Of a DNA stretch of 64,000 bases, positions 1 through 23,953 are shown piece after piece. The translations under genes and the position numbers were made by a program. How positions within the stretch are numbered: the first letter of the stretch is position 1; each line of letters opens with the position of its first letter. The notes below the pieces were generated by a model. The model was not told the origin of the DNA. It saw only the letters and a list, made by a program, of their open reading frames with translations, and ran no database searches. This DNA is from Hofstenia miamia (taxonomy: Eukaryota; Xenacoelomorpha; Acoela), in contig SCFE01000036.1 in NCBI GenBank assembly GCA_004352715.1, positions 762,218 through 826,217 of the forward strand. Direction: 5' to 3'.

Positions 1-1063
1 TATTTAATTTCGTAACCAGAGCTTGAAAAGTAAATGCCATTGCGTGCGAAAAGTATATGGTTGACTTGACTCAAAATTCAGTAAAATTTTTTGAAAATGG
101 AGTACCCCATAGACTTTGAGCTTTGCTTGAGAAGTAGATTAAATTCTTGCGTTTTTTTGCTTAATTTGTTTTTATCAGGCAGTGGAGCAACGGTATTGAT
201 TAAATTCTTAGATGACGGGATGTACTAATCAGCTTACTTTTCTATTACGTCGTTCCTTCCTACAGTGATTAAGACGTTTATATTTTTGTCGGAGATGGGG
301 TATTCGTTCACAGTATTAGTGATTGCTTGGAGATCTAGACAGTTTAGTAGATTGCATTTGTGTTTATTTGATTATGTATGTCATAGTCGATTGCATATCA
401 TATAGCACTAAGATTCCTTTGATGTCGTAACTTTGCTCCGTTTACTTGCTATGAAATCCTCACTACCAAGTGAAATGAGTATAGAAAGTTCGGAGAAACC
501 GACCGCTGGCGATGAAATAAATTAAGATTACTTTTGTTGTTGTTACCCTAAATTTTTATGGGCTGTATTTCTTTCATTTAGAACAGCTAGGTACTAGGGT
601 GGGACCAGTCCCATCTAGTCCCAACGGATTTGATAACGATGTATTCCCAATAGTAATGCGATTAAATATCTTGGTAGATCATTTCTAACAACTAATATTT
701 TATCAAACCAAACAAAAACTATTAATAGCATTTGAACTTCGTGGGCTTAGTTTCTTCAATTATGGTTCCAATCTCATATTGATGACAGTCCTACTGAAAT
801 TTGAAATTTAGTACTTACTCCTAGGTCCCAGTCCCGAGAAACTGAGATAAATAGATTCAATTGAACAGAATGGTCACCAGACCCCCACTAGGCACAGAGA
901 TGTCGTATTTTCAAATAAACAACTTTATTAATAATTATTCCTTTAAAAAATTGCATTAGCATAATTTTAAATTTTAGAGCATTGATAATATGAATTCTTA
1001 TCTTAGATGTAGTAAGGTGCTATCGATGAAGCCTTTACATTTACATACTAATTACAATTTTAG
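1..1063. other. No gene recognised
   Basis: AT-rich sequence with no convincing exon on either strand. A GC-richer patch near 590-900 repeats the theme GGGACCAGTCCC, and loosely similar sequence recurs near 37900-38130, so an old interspersed repeat is possible. The missing 5' exons of the immunoglobulin-family gene that starts at 1064 were not found here. Confidence 0.5.
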
Positions 1064-3105
1064 ATACAATATAAATGTTACGTATGCAATGATTTCTCAA
1101 ACATTGTGCAAGTGGATTCTGACATTCAAAATAACATCTTCCAAGAAGTTGTCTTTGATGAAGTACACAAAGCTGTACTACCCTGCCCTCTTGTTGATTG
1201 CTTGAACATTGTATGGAACAGAGCATTAATCAATACTCATCAACTGCAAGGTAATTAGTTTTTTAATTTAACTAATCTTTTAAAAGATTGTGAAAAAATA
1301 TTGCCTTGTACAGTGCACCATTTCAAATATAATACAGTTTCTGAAAACTTGTCCTTAAAATAAAGGCAAATTGTCAATTCGAAATTTTACATTGTAAGAC
1401 TAGGTATAATTTGCTTATTCGGATTAGATCTAGGAGTACTTATATACAATTGACAAATATCGGAAGGATATTGGTATTTACAAGAATATAAACTAAAAAA
1501 GTTGGTCCATTGAAATCGGAATTATTTTCAAAATTGAACTATGTATTCATTTTTGCAGTATAAATCACATTAACTAGCTTATAAATTGAATAATCTAAAA
1601 ATGGCAACATTTAAGAAAAAATACCACGAAACTATGAGCTATTAAGAAAGGAAGAAGAGAACGCAGTGGGTTAATTTTAGTTGAAAGATGGTTATTAAGT
1701 TAATATAATATAGGACAACTTTTATGGAATGCAAAAATTTCAATCCCATATACATATTAAATGTGTGCGTTGATAAATAAATTACATTTTGTGATAATGG
1801 AGCTCTTTAAAACTACAGAATGACTTAGATAATGTTTAGAAAAGTTTCCTGAAGAAATAATCGAGAAGTTTCAAATTATCAACAATCAAGAAAATTATTG
1901 GATTGACAATTATGGCTCATTACATATTACAAAAAATTCTAAAATTGGAGCATATTTTTGTACATATTCCCGACGAAAAAATTATCTTCCTATTACATAC
2001 TATTTTGTAACAAAATCTAAGGAAAGAAAGCAATTTAAGGATTTTATTGAAACGACATTGTCTGAGAATGTATATCTAGAGTGCTCTGTCAACAACTGGT
2101 ATCCACCACCGATTTTGTCCTGGGAAACCAGAAATTCACGTATTTCAAACAACTCAAAATTTGCGTAAGAATTTTTATTTTTTAGGAATTTTTAGCAAAA
2201 TAATTTTTACACTAAGTTTTATAGTTATTGTATAAATTCGCTATAAAATTGATAAAATTACATTTTGTATATGACGGAAAACTTTTTACATAATGTGATT
2301 AACGAATTAGTGTTAAATCACTCTAAATGTATAAATTTCAAACATCGAAAACTTCTTAAATATTTTCAATGAATTGATTAGCATTTTATTACAGTTTTGA
2401 AAAGACGCCTACACTCACATAAGTGTATATGACATGAACCTGTTAAACGAAAACTTGTTAGGCACAACAACATTCTGCATGACAGTACGAAAATATATAC
2501 ATTTTGAATATAGACACACGCAAAATCTGTAGATTTGATTGCTAGACAGAGAATCCGGTTCAAACATTGAAAATTTACTACAATAACGATTCGAGACTGC
2601 AAATGCCATTTTTATGAATAAATAGCTTTCCCGAATCCTGCCTGTCATTTTAATGGTTTCTACATTGCTTAAAAATAAAACATCTACAATAGTCTTACGA
2701 TTGAAAAAAATAACTTTTTCTTGGCCTTCCCGTTCATAGCGTTATGTAAATAACAAATAAATTTGCTATACTTTTGTTAGTTACAAACTTAGTCATCGTT
2801 TTCTATTGTCAATTTTCCATAACGATGCTTATCTTGAAAAGATAGTACTTAAATTATCCTTTAGAATAACATTTGATGTCTCCACAACAGAAAGCAAGGT
2901 GACGTTGCTGATAAAACACATCAACTACAATGATATTGGTAATTACATTTGCAAAGCAAAATCTGTCTTCGGCGAGAGCAAGTTTGCTTACAATTACACC
3001 GTAGTTGTAAAACATAATCACGAATGGGTGCTACCTTTGTTCATTATATTTATTCAAATTGTTTTATTAGTATCAACGATAAGATTGTTCGGAAAAAATA
3101 AATAA
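1064..3105 (+). CDS. Immunoglobulin-superfamily single-pass membrane protein, 3' exons
   Basis: Three exons with consistent reading phase: 1064-1250 (acceptor TTTTAG, donor GTAATT, ends phase 1), 1840-2164 (acceptor GTTTAG, donor GTAAGA) and 2865-3105 (acceptor TTTAG, TAA stop). Exon 1 starts with the tail of one Ig domain (YKCYVCNDFS) and then the first half of the next (AVLPCPLVDCLNIVWN). Exon 2 completes it (SLHITKNSKIGAYFCTY) and opens a further domain (VYLECSVNNWYPPPILSW). Exon 3 closes that one (INYNDIGNYICKAKS), followed by a membrane helix beginning HEWVLPLFIIFIQ and a tail of a few residues ending GKNK. The Cys/Trp/Cys framework of Ig domains is intact. Earlier exons, including the signal peptide, are not seen. 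The short tail without a kinase suggests an adhesion or accessory protein (basigin- or FGFRL-like architecture), but the family is not resolved. The introns are 589 and 700 bp. Confidence 0.75.
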
Positions 3106-3683
3106 TTATTTTTAATTTTTTTCAATATTACGCACTCCCTTTCCACAACAACAAATTCACAATATGTTGTTTAAGCACAACTGAATAGCATAGTACGTAA
3201 TGCTCAGCAAAACTCAAAGTAACATTGGAAACCTCGATTTCATTCAATGTATTTTAAAAACAATTTTCATATAATCATGGATGAGATGCTAAAATAAAAT
3301 TGATATTTTGGACATCCGATTGATTATTCATTAACAACTATAAAACACATTTTTTGCTGAGATAATTTGCAAATCAATTTCGTAATGAAAAATTTATTTC
3401 CTAAGTTAACTTTTTTATACGTATGGGGATTCATTTATTTAAAATTGTCACTTATAATATTTTTACTGCAGAACAAAATAGGTTTTTGATAAAAAGCATT
3501 AGACTTTCAATGTTTAATATTAAATCAAGCTGATGATTTAAAAGTATAATGTTTGAGCTTACGAAGCTGAATTGAACAAAACATAAAATACAAACGATGT
3601 AATAAAAATTAAACATTAATATATTCCAAAAGCAAATTTCATTAAAAACACAAAAATAATTTTTATACAACACTAAAAAATAG

Positions 3684-15751
<12,068 letters not shown>

Positions 15752-17263
15752 TAAATAGATTGAACAGATGGCGTAACTACTAGCAGAGAATATATTGTAG
15801 TTGGTGTTTTTTATGTATATTTTCAATTATTTATATTTGTAATTTTTATTTAGCTTCGTTTATTTTTTGTTGTATTTACTATATTGTAGACAATAATATT
15901 TGCTTATAATGCAGATTTGTATATTTATACAACTATAGTAGTGCAAAATACAGCTATTGAATTTCAACGACTGGACAGGAAGATTATTGTTAACAGGTAT
16001 TGCTGTGAGTCTCTATATAACTTATATAACTTTTTGATTAGTACTTACGAAATAAAAACCTTCAAAAATTAGTCATTTGGAAAGAAATTCAAATTGGCAT
16101 ACTTTTCTTCAATTGAGTTAATGAAATGGAAAGGGTTTGGGTTAGGGTTATGATCGGGGATTACGTTTAGGACTATGGTTAGGGCTTCTGATTTCAAAAT
16201 TTTTAAATGACACTAATTAGATTCAATTCCGTGTAAAATGTCATCAATTATTAAAATAATAATAAATTTTATTAGAAAAGCTGAATACTTAGAATTCCCT
16301 TAAAATTCAAAAATAATTTATTGTATAAAAACTTTGCTTCAAAATTATTAGTTACAGCTAATGGCAAAAATAGTATCCATGAGCATATTGAAGTATATTT
16401 GTATGTCTATGTTACAAATGATCTCGGAATCGTAAGATGGCCATAAGCTCATGTTTGTTCAAAATTTGACAGAGGGAAATATTCATGGACGGAAAAGAAC
16501 GGCTTAAGCATAGTCGGACATTAACAATGAATTGTCAAACATTTGCTAGCTGCAATAGTTCCCTATAAAACAACACAATCGTGGAAAGTCAACTGCTGCT
16601 ATTTTGCAAAAACCAAAAGCACCCATTTGTATATATATAAACTATAAAGTTACATTCATATTGAACAATATCTTACTGCAATTGAAATAAAATTGGAAGC
16701 CGAGAACTAAAGATGTATACAATTTTTCTGATTATGTTGTTATTATATAAGTATTTTCATAATATGATTCCCTTAAAATACTGCATTGAGCTTAATTAAT
16801 AAATTTGTTAACACTAAATAAACTAGTTAGACATTACTAGTTGAAGAGCCTGAAATCAGCATTGAAAATGAGTTTAAGCTGAATTTTACCCTTGACAGAA
16901 AGAAAACATATTACGAGGCAGACTTGAATAAATTACATATCACAATACCATGTGTAAGTTCAAATTAGCGTGTAAATAATCTATACCTGCATTAGATTGG
17001 CTGTGAAAACAAACTCATTTAGCAAACCACAAGGCAATACATATATTTTTTTTAGTACAGCTGGTCAAGTGATATTTGCAGATATATTGAAACCTAAGTT
17101 GAATTTTAATTTACAGGAATTAATTTTCCTCTACAAAATTTGCTTAATTAATTTTCAACAGAATATATTAATTTCTATTTCTATTTTCAAGTATTTTTGC
17201 AGTTATTCTCTAATATAAAATTATATTAGTGATTATCTATTGTTAACGTACAATTCTCCATAA
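15752..17263. other. No gene recognised
   Basis: AT-rich sequence between the putative first exon of the NCOA4-like gene and the LINE. A short GGGTTTGGGTTAGGGTTA stretch near 16135 looks telomere-like but is too short and irregular for an interstitial telomere array. Confidence 0.5.
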
Positions 17264-18487
17264 ATGTCTCCCAAAAGGGGCTTTGTTCAAAAAGAAAAAG
17301 AAGCCAAAAAATATGATAAATGCAAATGTTATGAAAAAATATGTGATAGCCATTCCAATTATGTCAACTGTGCGTTACGTAATGCAAATTTTCATGCTTC
17401 CTGCACTTTTACGAACTCTGCAGAATTGGATGTTCTTATTAAATTTGAAATTAATACAGCTTGGTTTTGTGATAACTGGTCACCACACAAACCTAACTGT
17501 TTATTCAGGGAAATAGTAAATAACTTTGTAGAAGAAGCAACGAAACTTTCAAATTCATTAATGAAAAAAAACGTAGAATTTAAAAATTTACAAAGGGATA
17601 TAGCAGGAATAGTAAGTCACGTTGGCCCAACTATAAATGCTATAAAGGTAAATACCGATGGAATTAAAAACTCAATTGAAAATTTTGAACATGATAAAGT
17701 TTCTAATGCAGAAAAGGCATCTGTACTTACAAATTCACATTCAACAAAAAAGTTTAACCGATTTAGAAACCATTGTAGTTGTTGAAAAAATAAATAGTTC
17801 TTTTGCAAGAAATAGTATAAAAAATAATCAAGAATTCAGTAAGCGTTATTTTAAAAAGAAATTAATTTATGCATATCCACTATCTTGGAGAGGAATTCAC
17901 TTAAAATTTACTGATAGAAATGAGGCTGAAGAAGTAATAAATAATTGGAATATTAATTGTTTTCGACGTGGTTCAACAGTAAGAAAACCAAACCTGAAAA
18001 GGTAAATTCTGCTGTGTTAATTAGAGATGCACCCAAGGAATACTCAGATGAGCAAATTGCACTATTAACTGGTCATAAAGCTAAACGCTTTGTAAAGTCA
18101 AATGGTGAACTACTTAATTTAATAAAATTAGATTGCAAGGATGTAAAAACTGCTAATGAGCTAATTAATACAGAAGTATTTATTGATAATTTATATTGCC
18201 GCTTTGAAACATTTAACTCTCGTCAAATTAATGTAATCCGTTGTATAATTGTCAGTCTTTTGGACATATATAAAATTTTGTAAAAATGAAAAGAAATGTT
18301 CTCATTGTTGAGTCCTCATAATTTTAAAGAATGTTCAAACAAGGAAAATCAATCTAAATGTCAAAATTGTGGAAAAGAGTATTCTGCAAACTCCAAAAAT
18401 TGTTTAGTATATCTAAAGCAAGTTGAACAAATTTGTCAATTGAAGAACATTTCCGTACTCATTGAAGTACAACAAAAAAGTCAATAA
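17264..18487 (+). pseudogene. LINE ORF1 relic: Cys/His finger plus zinc knuckles
   Basis: The frame opens at 17264 (MSPKRGFVQKEKEAKKYDKC) with a PHD-like Cys/His cluster (CDSHSNYVNCALRNANFHASC, with WFCDNW later), then a charged helical stretch. It shifts frame near 17780 and again near 18000 and 18240. The later part reads AVLIRDAPKEYSDEQIALL and then two CCHC-like knuckles (CSNKENQSKCQNCGKEYS). Such ORF1 proteins bind the element's RNA. At least three frameshifts destroy this copy. Confidence 0.6.
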
Positions 18488-18514
18488 TGAACATCAATAA
18501 ATTAAATTCTGCTT

Positions 18515-19148
18515 AAAATTTTACAAATTAATATTGCAGGTTTATCAGTTAAATCAAGTTTAGCTCTAAATTGTTACAATTGTGATACAGCACCAGATAT
18601 TGTTGTTTTGAATGAAACTAAGAAATGTGTGAATAGTTCTGATTTTCTGGATTATACAATATACAATTCTGTTTCAAATGGAAATAAAGGTGGATGTGCA
18701 TTATTAGTCAAATCAAATTTCTCTTATCATTATAAAGAAATGGAGGTTTCTGGTATTGACTGCGTAGTTAGTATTATTACTATAAACAATAATACATATT
18801 TGTTCTGTTCAATATACATTTCTCCTAATGATAAAGTAAGAGTTGAATTGTTACTAACTCAAAGTGATATATTACTACAAGAAAAAGAAAAGTTAGGTAT
18901 TGGTATGCTAATCTTTGGGTGATCATTGCAAAAATGATGCAGGAGTTGATATCATTTTCAATCACTTATTAAATAAACCTGCAATGATAATTAATCAAGG
19001 CGAATACACATTTGAAGCAATTAATGGTAAAAGTGTAATTGACTTAGCAATAGTGTCAAATGAAATTGATAGACATCTAGTTACTCAATATGTGGATAAG
19101 GATGCTGAGCTTTTTTCTGGAGCTCCTCGAAAAGGAATTGAAGAATGA
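18515..19148 (+). pseudogene. LINE ORF2 endonuclease domain relic
   Basis: The start reads ILQINIAGLSVKSS, the usual opening of an APE-type LINE endonuclease, followed by DIVVLNETKK (catalytic Glu region) and GGCALLVKSN. A frameshift near 18918 falls where the GDFN motif should be, leaving GDHCKND in the next frame. The C-terminal NGKSVIDLAIVS segment is recognisable. The enzyme would nick target DNA to prime reverse transcription, but this copy is broken. Confidence 0.65.
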
Positions 19149-19159
19149 ACGTAAAGTAA

Positions 19160-20400
19160 TTGAACAGTTTGATTTAGCAAAAGTCGATTGGCTTGCATGG
19201 AAAACAGAACTTGACCATCACATTGAAGAAATGTTTCCTGAATAAATAATTAAAAACTGTAGTGAACAATGGTCATGCATTAAGAACTTAATCATCACAA
19301 TAAATAATAATATGATTCCGAAAAAAGAGAATTTCAAAACACTGTAAACCTCTTTGGAATGCTAAATTAACAATACTGTCTAAGATACTTCGAAAATAAA
19401 AAATTGCATTTCGACTACGATCTTCACCACACAATAAAATAATCCTTGAAAATAATCGGAAAAAATTTAGTGATGAACTACAATTAGCTGCTAATAAGTG
19501 GTTTAAAAATAAAACTGAATCGCTTAATTTAAAATATGGACCTGAATTTTGAAATAGATACAGATACACTTTAAAGCATAGCTCACCAAAGCGCAATGTT
19601 GGAATTCTAAAGCAAGATAACAAATTATATACGAATAATGAGGAAAAGGAAAGAACTTTTTTCAACATTTTTTCACTGGCAAGCATTTAATAAATTGCAG
19701 ATTTGGCAAGAACATCGTAAAGAAATTGAAAAATTTATTATTCAAATGTCTAAACCTGAAGCGGATGATATGAATAATCTAAATGACCGCATTACTCGAA
19801 GTGAAATAAATGGATCGTTAAAAGTTTTGCGTACCAATGGTAATGTAGCATCGCTGGTAGTTGTTACTATTTATCGGCCAGACCTCGCGCTTTTCTTGTT
19901 GGTGACTGGTTGTTGTCATATTTGTACATATTGTAAATAGCAGTGTATATAAAGAACGAAGCATTTGTAAATAGGAAATAGTTTGAACTGTATTCTCTTT
20001 GTGTTTGCTAGAATCACCCCCTGTGATTCTACAGTAAAAGTTTTGGTCCGGATGGTATACACCCTCTTATGCTAACCAAGTTAGGTTTTTACACAAAAGC
20101 CGCAATATTGCATCTATATAATAGTTGTTTTGAAGAAGGCAAATATATTTGGAACGAAGGACGAGTAATCTTTATAAGAAAATCTAGTAAAACTAGTTAT
20201 GCAGAACCTGCATTATATAGACGTGTGACTCTAACAAGTTATATTGGTAAGTTATTTGAAAGAATTTTGGATTCTAGAATGAGATTTGCCTTTAAGAATA
20301 TTCTAAATAAAGATAATACACAAGAAGGTTTTGCAAAAATTATAGTACTTCAAACTATCTATATAGATTGACATTAGCGTTATCCAATACTATATTAGCT
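19160..20400 (+). pseudogene. LINE ORF2 linker and reverse-transcriptase N-terminal part, interrupted
   Basis: The linker shows the LINE pattern SLNLKYGPEF..RYRYTLKHS near 19515-19575 (with a stop), then NGKSFGPDGIHPLMLTKLG, split exactly at Asn-Gly-Lys by the 190-bp LTR. After the insertion, ALYRRVTLTSYIGKLFERIL is the classic LINE RT box and NTQEGFAK follows. A one-base deletion near 20335 shifts the frame, after which NYSTSNYLYRLTLAL continues. The catalytic YxDD motif was not found. Confidence 0.65.
19844..20033 (+). mobile_element. Solo LTR, copy 1 (190 bp)
   Basis: Starts TGTAGCATCGCTGG and ends GTGATTCTACA, so it has TG..CA ends with a TGTAG/CTACA inverted terminus. The 4-bp target duplication GTAA is perfect (19840-19843 and 20034-20037). 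Removing the insert restores the LINE reading frame. A GTATATAAAG TATA-like box lies inside. There is no internal retrotransposon sequence, so it is a solo LTR or a miniature element. Copy 2 is at 27543-27732. Confidence 0.85.
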
Positions 20401-20449
20401 CATCAATGCAGAATCTCGTGCGATTGAAGAACATGTTACAATACATGTA

Positions 20450-21729
20450 CAGTACTGGCCAAAAGTTTGGGAAGAGTAACCTGTCTAAAGCGTGTTTTTT
20501 CTTAGTATTTACAACAGATTCATTTAGCCAATCAAATTAACACAACTTTAGTTTACACACAATACATTTTCACTGAAAAAGGATTATCATTATAGTATGA
20601 AATATGGTCCGTGGTGGTGAAATTTCATCAACAATGCGTGCTGAAATTCATATCTTGTACAAGGAAGGGTAGAATTATCGCGTTTTAGTTGTTAGCATGG
20701 GCGTGTCAGTATCTTCGCTATCAGCAACTGCAAAATTTTTCCTCTCACAAGCAGTCTGGAAATCCAAAACTGACAACCCCTCAGACTGACCGTCTCATTC
20801 ACCGTTACGTCGTCAATCAACCATTCTCTTCATCTTCTGAAGTCAAAGCAAATCTAGGCGCGCAGTGCAGAATGTATTAACACGCACCATTAGGCGTCGA
20901 TTGAATACTACCTTTGACCTTCCATCATGCAAACTGGCAGCCAAACCCCGATTGTCTTCAAAGAACATTCGAGACCGTTTGCGCTTCTGCAGGCAATACT
21001 ACCACTACACCCCTGAGATGTGGCATCAAGTAATGTTTAGTGACGAATCCAAGATTTGACAGTTTACATCATACCGGCCACATGTTCGACGACCAAGAAA
21101 CCAAAGATTCAACACATGTTACATGCAACAAACTGTCCGCTCAGCACCTTCTGTGATGATTTGGGGTGCTATAACTGCGAATGAGCGTGCTGGTCTGCAT
21201 TTTGTTCCTCATAAACAGACAGTCACAGGCAAAGCCTACCTCAAAATAATTCAGGAGAAAGTTCCCATGTTTATGCAACTTCGCGGAGCATCTGTACTAC
21301 AAGATGGTGCTCCTTGCCACAGCGCCAAAGTTGTGAAACAGTGGATTGCATCACAAGACTTTCGGCTGCTTGAGAACGGGCCGGGAAACTCCCAGACCTC
21401 AACGTCACAGAAAATTGCTGGCATCACATCAAAAACTGTCTGAGGAAGCGCCAATGCACCTCACTCGACGATCTGAATGAGCAAATTAAAGTGGCATGGT
21501 GCACAGAGATTACTGATGATTATTGTAGAAAATTGGTCGAGTCAATGTCAAATCGCATTGCTGCGTATTTGGCCAATAATGGCGGACATACAAAATATTA
21601 GTGAGTTTTTCTGAATTAACTATTTACTTTCTACACGGTGTAATCATATTGTTTCTACATTGCTTTTTTTGTGTAAAATACAAAAATTTCTAAATTTGGA
21701 AAGTGTTACCAAACTTTTGGCCAGTACTG
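20450..21729 (+). mobile_element. Tc1-family DNA transposon (1280 bp)
   Basis: Perfect 21-bp terminal inverted repeats (CAGTACTGGCCAAAAGTTTG and one more G) flanked by TA at 20448-20449 and 21730-21731. Length, target site and encoded transposase fit a Tc1/mariner element of Tc1 type. It is inserted in the LINE reverse-transcriptase region. Confidence 0.9.
20604..21601 (+). pseudogene. Tc1-type DD34E transposase, broken
   Basis: Probable start ATG at 20604. A TAG at 20670 and a TGA at 21057-21059 interrupt the frame. The first catalytic Asp is in VMFSDESKI, the second in VLQDGAPCHSAKVVKQW, and the Glu lies in TENCW reached only through a one-base frameshift near 21390. The helix-turn-helix region (LTTPQTDRLIHRYV; RTIRRRL) is recognisable. 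The end reads NRIAAYLANNGGHTKY before TAG. The enzyme would excise and paste the element at TA sites; this copy cannot. The inverted repeats remain clean, so it is not very old. Confidence 0.85.
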
Positions 21730-21799
21730 TATATTATATATACATTCTGGATCAAGGCTATTGTTTCATTTTAAAGCTAGTTGTCTGTTTGAAATGGTT

Positions 21800-23953
21800 G
21801 TTTCCGCACCGTAACGTAAAGCATAATTCAAATGTTGAAAATTCAAGCTGGGTCAAATTTGTTGCTCTAAAAATACGGTCTATGAATAATTCTTCCTTAG
21901 TTACAATGATTAGACGTTGCAAGACCCGCTAAATTTTCGATAGAAATGTGTCAATTGAAAGACTTTATACATGGTAAGTCTTCAGGAAAAGCAGTTTTAT
22001 TCTACTCTCCAAAAAAGTTTAAAATAAGACAACAAGTATTACATAGATTGAATTCCCAAAGATTATTACATCCATACTGTCGGTATGATTAGAAAATTAA
22101 ATATATTAGAGGCTCTAGTACCAATATTAAAAGGACAACTATTTAATGCTGTTAAATTCTTCGTATCTTACTTGACCCCGTAAACTCAAGTAATAGAATA
22201 TTCATTTGTTCAATTTATTTCTTCTGTTGTACAAATTAGTCGTTCGTAACACAGATATTGGATGAATTTTAAAACTGTGTTGCATAAATGTTCTGAATTC
22301 AAGAACAAAGATTAATGGATGAACAATACATTAGTAATAGTAAAAAACTTTAATTGTATAATGCAAATCATCATAGATATGAAACAAGCTACAAAATAAA
22401 AATTGTAGCATATTAGTTTCTTCCTACAGGTAATAAAAATCTTGAGTTTAATTGTGCTAACATTCCTGGAAAAGTTTATGATTGCGTTCTTGTGAATATT
22501 ATTTGACATGTTCGTAACTTTATCATTTATATTTTGGCATAGTTTCAATAAAATTAAGTAAAAAATTTAAAAATTAATGACAGTTTGCTGGATTTTGACT
22601 ATTTTAAAGCAGGGGACATAGACTGCATTATTTGAGGCGCTGTTTGTCATAACAGCCAATCAGTATAAATTATAATTGTCAAAGAGGCATACTTTCACAC
22701 ACTCTATAAACTCAGCTAAACTTCGAGATAGTGTATCGGCACTTCCACGTGAATTTGTTGTTATGCCCTCAAACTTACTCAATTGCATACTATGTTTCAG
22801 TAAAACATGACAAGCGCTTCTTTGTGGAGCAACACCGTAAACTAACAACAAATGGCAATGTTGTCCGCGCATTTTAATCTGGGCACATTCTCTTGAATAA
22901 ATTGGGCAATGAGCTGTTACGTTATTTGTTCAATGACATGGAGCATCCTTTGCATAAACATCACCCAGTCGAAATGAGCAAATGCCATTGCAAATAAAAA
23001 ACTTGAAAAATCAAGTCATGCAGAAAAAACAAATTTTCATTATGGTGGTTGAAAGTGATGAAATTTTTACATTTGTGACATTGACAATCCTCAAGTTACA
23101 TATTTGATTTTGCGTAAATGCTTGACTAAACATGTACACAGACAAGTTATTGTTCATGCCGTTGATGACGTCTTTTGTGTTACGAATGCTGCGCCATACA
23201 TGTTGACAGTGGAAAAAATATTGAAGTAACTATATCCATTATTTCATGAGCTTTACAAGGCACACCTGCATTCGGCAAAATGTGTAAAGGTTGACACTCG
23301 AATTGCTTAAATTAAGGTTGCTATCATAAAAAATACAACTCGCCGTTTAAATGTCTGACGCAATTGGAATTCCAACAGCATTTGCATTTCAGCAATGTCC
23401 GTAATAATATTGTCAACGTATTTACTGATGGTGGACTTCTAATGCAACGAGCAAAGGAAGCAGTTTCATAGGAGAGCATTGTAGAAGACTTGCTTGACAT
23501 GACCATGTAAGAGCAGATTGTGAAGTTAATTGAAAAACTCTAAGGGAGTTATTTATTAGTCAAAGAATCGTATAAAGCAATAAGCTCCCTTTATCTTGGA
23601 AATGACACATATGAAATAGAAGTCTATATCAAATCGCGATTATAAAATAACGGTTTCACGGCTATAATGAAAAGCAAGCGGATGGACATTTCACCATTTC
23701 ACCAACATTGTATGCTAAATTACGAAAATGTCAAGCAACATCTGCTGCAATAAATTTTAACCACAATAATATAATGAAATAGATATGATGTTGTAACTTA
23801 GGCGTCAGCTCATTTCAAATGTTCAATTTCCAGGCAGTTTCGGACAGTATCAGGCAGTAAAGAATGTCCACATAACATATTAGCGTCATGGAAACTGAAT
23901 TGTCACTTCAATCCCAATAATTGCAAATAAGTGATTCAAGAACATTCCAAACC
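21800..23953. other. Degenerate coding-like sequence, unassigned
   Basis: Between about 22670 and 23760 plus-strand stretches look like eroded protein (NELLRYLFNDMEHPLHKHHP; NNIVNVFTDGGLLMQRAKE) but are cut by many stops. I could not assign a family; an old retroelement or transposon gene is most likely. The rest is AT-rich with nothing recognised. Confidence 0.3.

Larger units (their letters stand above)
17264..21800 (+). mobile_element. Decayed CR1-like LINE with two nested insertions
   Basis: ORF1 and ORF2 relics follow one another in the order expected for a CR1/L2-type non-LTR retrotransposon: Cys/His finger and zinc knuckles, then apurinic-type endonuclease, then reverse transcriptase. 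A solo LTR (19844-20033) and a Tc1 element (20450-21729) interrupt it. After the Tc1 copy the frame resumes near FLDQGYCF, apparently the remains of RT motif A. The right boundary is unclear. Frameshifts and stops make the copy inactive. Confidence 0.7.
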